NCBI GenBank assembly: GCA_001784585.1
Contig: MFRN01000037.1
Location: 1-45,158, forward strand
Source: Candidatus Melainabacteria bacterium RIFCSPLOWO2_02_FULL_35_15
GTDB taxonomy: Bacteria; Cyanobacteriota; Vampirovibrionia; 2-02-FULL-35-15
DNA: 45,158 bases
Reading direction: 5' to 3'
Part shown: positions 42,948-45,158 of the stretch, in pieces
Numbering within the stretch: the first letter of the stretch is position 1
How the letters are laid out: each line of letters starts with the position of its first letter
The notes under the pieces: generated by a model
Databases searched by the model: none
Told to the model about the DNA's origin: nothing
Seen by the model: only the letters and a program-made list of their open reading frames with translations
Program-made: the position numbers and the translations under genes

Positions 42948-43727
42948 CTACATAAACATTCCGCCATCTACGACAATAACTTGTCCTGTGACATATGATC
43001 CGCCTGTACAGAAATAAAAAGCTGCTTCAGCAACATCTTCAGGCTGACCAAAGCGTTTTAGTGGAATAAACTCAAGATATTTATCTTTAATTTCAGGTTT
43101 TAGTTTTTGAGTCATCGGAGTATCTATAAATCCTGGCGCTATAGCATTACAGGTAATATTTTTTGAAGCATATTCTTTTGCCAGCGTTTTAGTTAAAGCT
43201 ATTACTCCGGCTTTTGATGCTGCATAATTTGCCTGACCAAAATTACCATGAAGACCTATTACACTTGCAATATTTACTACCCGCCCATAATTTGCCTTTG
43301 ACATGTTTTTTATAACAGACTGTGTTACCTTAAATACGCTGGTAAGATTTGTTTCAATAACTGCGTTCCACTCTTCCAGCTTCATCCTCATAAATAAAGT
43401 ATCTTTTGTAATACCGGCATTGTTTACCAAAATATCAATCCGGCTATATTTTTCCATAACAGTGCTGGTCATTTTTTCAATGCTTTCAGGATCTGTTACA
43501 TTACATACTGTTGAAAAAGATTTTAATCCTGAACTTGCAATTTCATTTGCACCTGAATCAGCTGATTCTTGTGTAATGTCTGTTATTATTACAGCAGCTC
43601 CTGCACCTGCCAGTTTTTTTGCAATAGCCAAACCAATTCCACGGCCTGAACCTGTAACAATTGCAACTTGATCTTTTAACAAATCATGATGGGACATTTT
43701 AGCCTCCGTTAAAGTTTGTGTGGACAT
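42948..43727 (-). CDS. fabG: 3-oxoacyl-[acyl-carrier-protein] reductase
   Basis: The 259-aa short-chain dehydrogenase performs the first reduction of fatty-acid elongation. The cofactor motif is TGSGRGIGLAIAKKLAG, followed by NNAG and the catalytic Ser-Tyr-Lys in IASVIGLHGNFGQANYAASK. Length of the core is normal. Two starts are equally supported: ATG at 43727 with GGAGG 4 nt away and in-frame ATG at 43697 with its own GGAGG 5 nt away, giving proteins that differ by 10 residues. The tail VVVDGGMFM is normal. Confidence 0.95.
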   Translation of the reverse strand: MSTQTLTEAKMSHHDLLKDQVAIVTGSGRGIGLAIAKKLAGAGAAVIITDITQESADSGANEIASSGLKSFSTVCNVTDPESIEKMTSTVMEKYSRIDILVNNAGITKDTLFMRMKLEEWNAVIETNLTSVFKVTQSVIKNMSKANYGRVVNIASVIGLHGNFGQANYAASKAGVIALTKTLAKEYASKNITCNAIAPGFIDTPMTQKLKPEIKDKYLEFIPLKRFGQPEDVAEAAFYFCTGGSYVTGQVIVVDGGMFM

Positions 43728-43786
43728 AAAACCTCCATTTTGAGAATGTGCTAAGGAGAATTATACAAAATTTAGAGCTTTAAAAA

Positions 43787-44350
43787 TTAATTGCTAACAA
43801 TACGGTTCTTTTTTCTTAAATTAAGGATTTCTATTAACGTATTGTTTAATTCTTTTTGATCAAAAGCAGTTATTGCAAAAGTTGTCTTAAATGCATCTTC
43901 CAGTTCCATAGTGAATTTATCAAGAAAACATTCAGAGCTTTTTTCATTAAATCTTCTATAAATAAGAATTCTGGGTTCTATATAACAATCAAACAAATTC
44001 CCTTCTTCAGAGTCTTTGTGCCTTACTGGTTTACAGGATTTATTTTGCTCATCCAGATATCTGTCTAACTGAAATTCAATATATTCCTTTAAGGCTTTAA
44101 ACGGGAAATTTGTAATATTGATAATGGCTAGATCATGCCCTGTAACAAATCTTGATTTATCAGCTTTAATAAAATCTTTTCTTTCTTTTGGATGAAAACT
44201 TATTTCAAATCCAGAATTAGAAACTATATCATAAACTTCATCAAGATCAATTTTATAAGATGAGCATAGAGCTGACGGCTCTATAAAATATAATTTAAAT
44301 CGAGAATATGAGTTAACTGTTAACGCCATAAAATTAGTTCTAAGCAACAA
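43787..44350 (-). CDS. Hypothetical protein, about 187 aa
   Basis: No family is recognised. The protein is soluble and mixed alpha/beta; FYIEP-like and ILIYRRFNEKSSECFLDKFT strands are visible, and there is no signal peptide. The frame starts with TTG at 44350, which is 5 nt from a TACAAT box with a preceding TG (extended -10). An ATG at 44329 would give 180 aa and has no SD. It is a single gene upstream of fabG on the same strand, 60 nt away. Confidence 0.6.
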   Translation of the reverse strand: MLLRTNFMALTVNSYSRFKLYFIEPSALCSSYKIDLDEVYDIVSNSGFEISFHPKERKDFIKADKSRFVTGHDLAIINITNFPFKALKEYIEFQLDRYLDEQNKSCKPVRHKDSEEGNLFDCYIEPRILIYRRFNEKSSECFLDKFTMELEDAFKTTFAITAFDQKELNNTLIEILNLRKKNRIVSN

Positions 44351-44483
44351 AGCTTATTGTATCAGCGTTACTTGGTTTAAATAAAATTGCTCTTGACATA
44401 CGGCTTATTTTACATCCACCAGTATCTTGTATAATAGTGTCTGATTTAATCAAATAAAAGTGAGGAGTTAATAGCTGTGCATT

Positions 44484-44554
44484 GCGGGTGTAGTTTAATG
44501 GTAAAACCAAAGCCTTCCAAGCTTTTGTTGAGGGTTCGATTCCCTTCGCCCGCT
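44484..44554 (+). tRNA. tRNA-Gly (anticodon TCC)
   Basis: A full 71-nt cloverleaf: acceptor GCGGGTG pairs with CGCCCGC, the D arm has GTTTAATGGTAAAAC, and the anticodon stem AAAGC/GCTTT carries loop CTTCCAA. The T arm AGGGT-TCGATTC-CCTTC is regular, and the discriminator base is T. CCA is not encoded. A TATAAT at 44430-44435 lies 48 nt upstream. Confidence 0.93.
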
Positions 44555-44603
44555 CATTTTGCAGAGCAAAATGAGCGAGGCTCGCTCAAGCGGAGCTTGA
44601 GCG
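44552..44603. repeat. Tandem hairpins fused to the tRNA-Gly 3' end
   Basis: Perfect stem GCTCATTTTGC/GCAAAATGAGC (44552-44576) begins within the last tRNA bases. A second stem CGCTCAAGC/GCTTGAGCG (44583-44603) follows, and the joining sequence GAGCGAGGCTCGCTC is itself an inverted repeat. There is no T-run, so these are more likely repeat or processing structures than an intrinsic terminator. Confidence 0.6.
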
Positions 44604-44631
44604 GCCCGCTTCCTCAAGTAACAATAAAACC

Positions 44632-44823
44632 ATGTACTTTGTTTACATACTTCAAAGTCTAAAAGATGGCAAAACATATGTCGGTTACACAAATAATTTA
44701 GATGAAAGATTAAAACGACATAATTCTGGATTAGTTACTGCTACAAAACACTGCATACCATTAAAATTAATTTATTCAGAACAATTTGAAACTTTACAAG
44801 AAGCTAAAAAAAGAGAACAGTAA
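44632..44823 (+). CDS. Truncated GIY-YIG nuclease-domain protein
   Basis: The 63-aa product has the GIY-YIG core: YFVYILQSLKDGKTYVGYT, then LDERLKRHNSG and HCIPLKLIYSE, as in small UvrC-like (UPF0213-type) proteins. It stops at EAKKREQ, whereas relatives usually run another 15-30 residues, so it looks truncated or frameshifted. The catalytic Tyr, Arg and His of the N-terminal part are present, but the C-terminal helix is missing. Confidence 0.65.
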   Translation: MYFVYILQSLKDGKTYVGYTNNLDERLKRHNSGLVTATKHCIPLKLIYSEQFETLQEAKKREQ

Positions 44824-44888
44824 GATGGTTTGATAGATTGAAAAGTTAAAAAAATAGCAGCAATACAAAAAGTGAGTAAGATTTATTG

Positions 44889-45158
44889 CTAGTTTGGATA
44901 CAACTTCCTTGACATTTCAATTAAAGATATAAAGTCTAGGGCAGCGATTTGTGGTATTAAACCTATTGGAGCAGATGCTGTTGAAATATTATTTACAACC
45001 AGAGAAACTCTTGTACATCCTTCTTTTTTTAAATTTTCTATTTCATCGTTTGTGAGAGGATGAGTTGAATTTATAAAAAAACTTACTTCCTCATCATCTT
45101 TTGTTGTATCTTTTAAAGAGTAATAGTAAGGATCAATCTTTTGATTTATAGCTCTTGT
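44889..45158 (-). CDS. C-terminal part of a protein with a subtilase-propeptide-like domain (partial)
   Basis: An open minus-strand frame runs in from the right edge for 89 codons to a TAG at 44889-44891. VSFFINSTHPLTNDEIENLK, GCTRVSLVVNNISTASAPIG and ALDFISLIEMSRKLYPN resemble the inhibitor_I9/propeptide-like segment that precedes subtilisin-type catalytic domains (the IEASRxLYP ending). Here the protein stops right after that segment, so it is not followed by a protease. The start lies outside the window. Confidence 0.5.
   Translation of the reverse strand, partial: TRAINQKIDPYYYSLKDTTKDDEEVSFFINSTHPLTNDEIENLKKEGCTRVSLVVNNISTASAPIGLIPQIAALDFISLIEMSRKLYPN

Noticed and set aside
44477-44692. 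ORFs on both strands across tRNA-Gly and its hairpins
   Set aside because: They translate the tRNA and inverted repeats; neither frame looks protein-like outside the GIY-YIG gene.
1-45158. CRISPR array, rRNA genes or prophage
   Set aside because: No regularly spaced direct repeats, no rRNA-like sequence, and no phage structural, integrase or lysis genes were seen.

Overview
The window is about 45 kb of AT-rich bacterial chromosome from an organism with a Gram-negative type envelope (lipobox proteins, a predicted outer-membrane barrel). The ATP synthase cluster has both b and b' stator subunits next to a proton-type c subunit. Together with the TrxR-like ferredoxin reductase and the absence of photosynthesis genes, this points to a non-photosynthetic relative of Cyanobacteria (Melainabacteria/Vampirovibrionia-like). 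That placement is inference; b/b' pairs also occur in other phyla.

Layout. 1-1.7 kb: the end of an elongation factor G gene, a REP-associated tyrosine transposase (RAYT), and a secreted Cys-rich protein with a poly-G tract in its signal peptide. 1.9-5 kb: OsmC, HflX, a methyltransferase and a DsbA-like protein with a CPFS motif. 5-8.2 kb (minus): a 692-aa orphan and a DnaJ/CbpA co-chaperone. 8.2-8.4 kb: a GC-rich MITE-like element. 8.4-15 kb (minus): four paralogous ~200-aa secreted pilin-like proteins around an 886-aa usher-like outer-membrane protein, headed by a NarL/FixJ response regulator. This is the best candidate here for an undescribed surface-assembly system. 15-22.4 kb: a possible small RNA, a glycine-zipper protein, IspH, bifunctional Rel and SbcC. 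22.5-28.9 kb: a HicBA toxin-antitoxin pair, atpE-atpF'-atpF-atpH-atpA, a short MscS channel and gltX. 28.9-37 kb: HisI, an NAD-binding oxidoreductase, ferredoxin-NADP reductase, DHPS, divergent etfA and etfB with a tiny membrane ORF between them, a MerR-like coiled-coil protein, an M23 peptidase and two small lipoproteins. 37-45 kb: a SirB1-family protein, PurL, a sulfotransferase, a FliH-like protein with an acidic tail and its partner, FabG, tRNA-Gly(TCC), a truncated GIY-YIG protein and an edge fragment.

Three cross-cutting signals stand out. (i) A 28-bp palindromic REP-like element lies in the same reading frame inside three unrelated genes (RAYT, gltX, etfB); a related palindrome is intergenic at 37.0 kb. 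(ii) At least six genes have a -10 box only 6-7 nt from the start codon, which implies leaderless transcripts. (iii) The ATP synthase genes are split: no atpB precedes atpE and no gamma, beta or epsilon gene follows atpA.

Most of the window is housekeeping (translation, stringent response, isoprenoid, folate, purine, histidine and fatty-acid synthesis, energy). The accessory parts are the pilin/usher-like block, HicBA, the RAYT and its palindromes, the MITE and the tRNA-Gly flank. All function calls come from reading motifs by eye; no database search was run.
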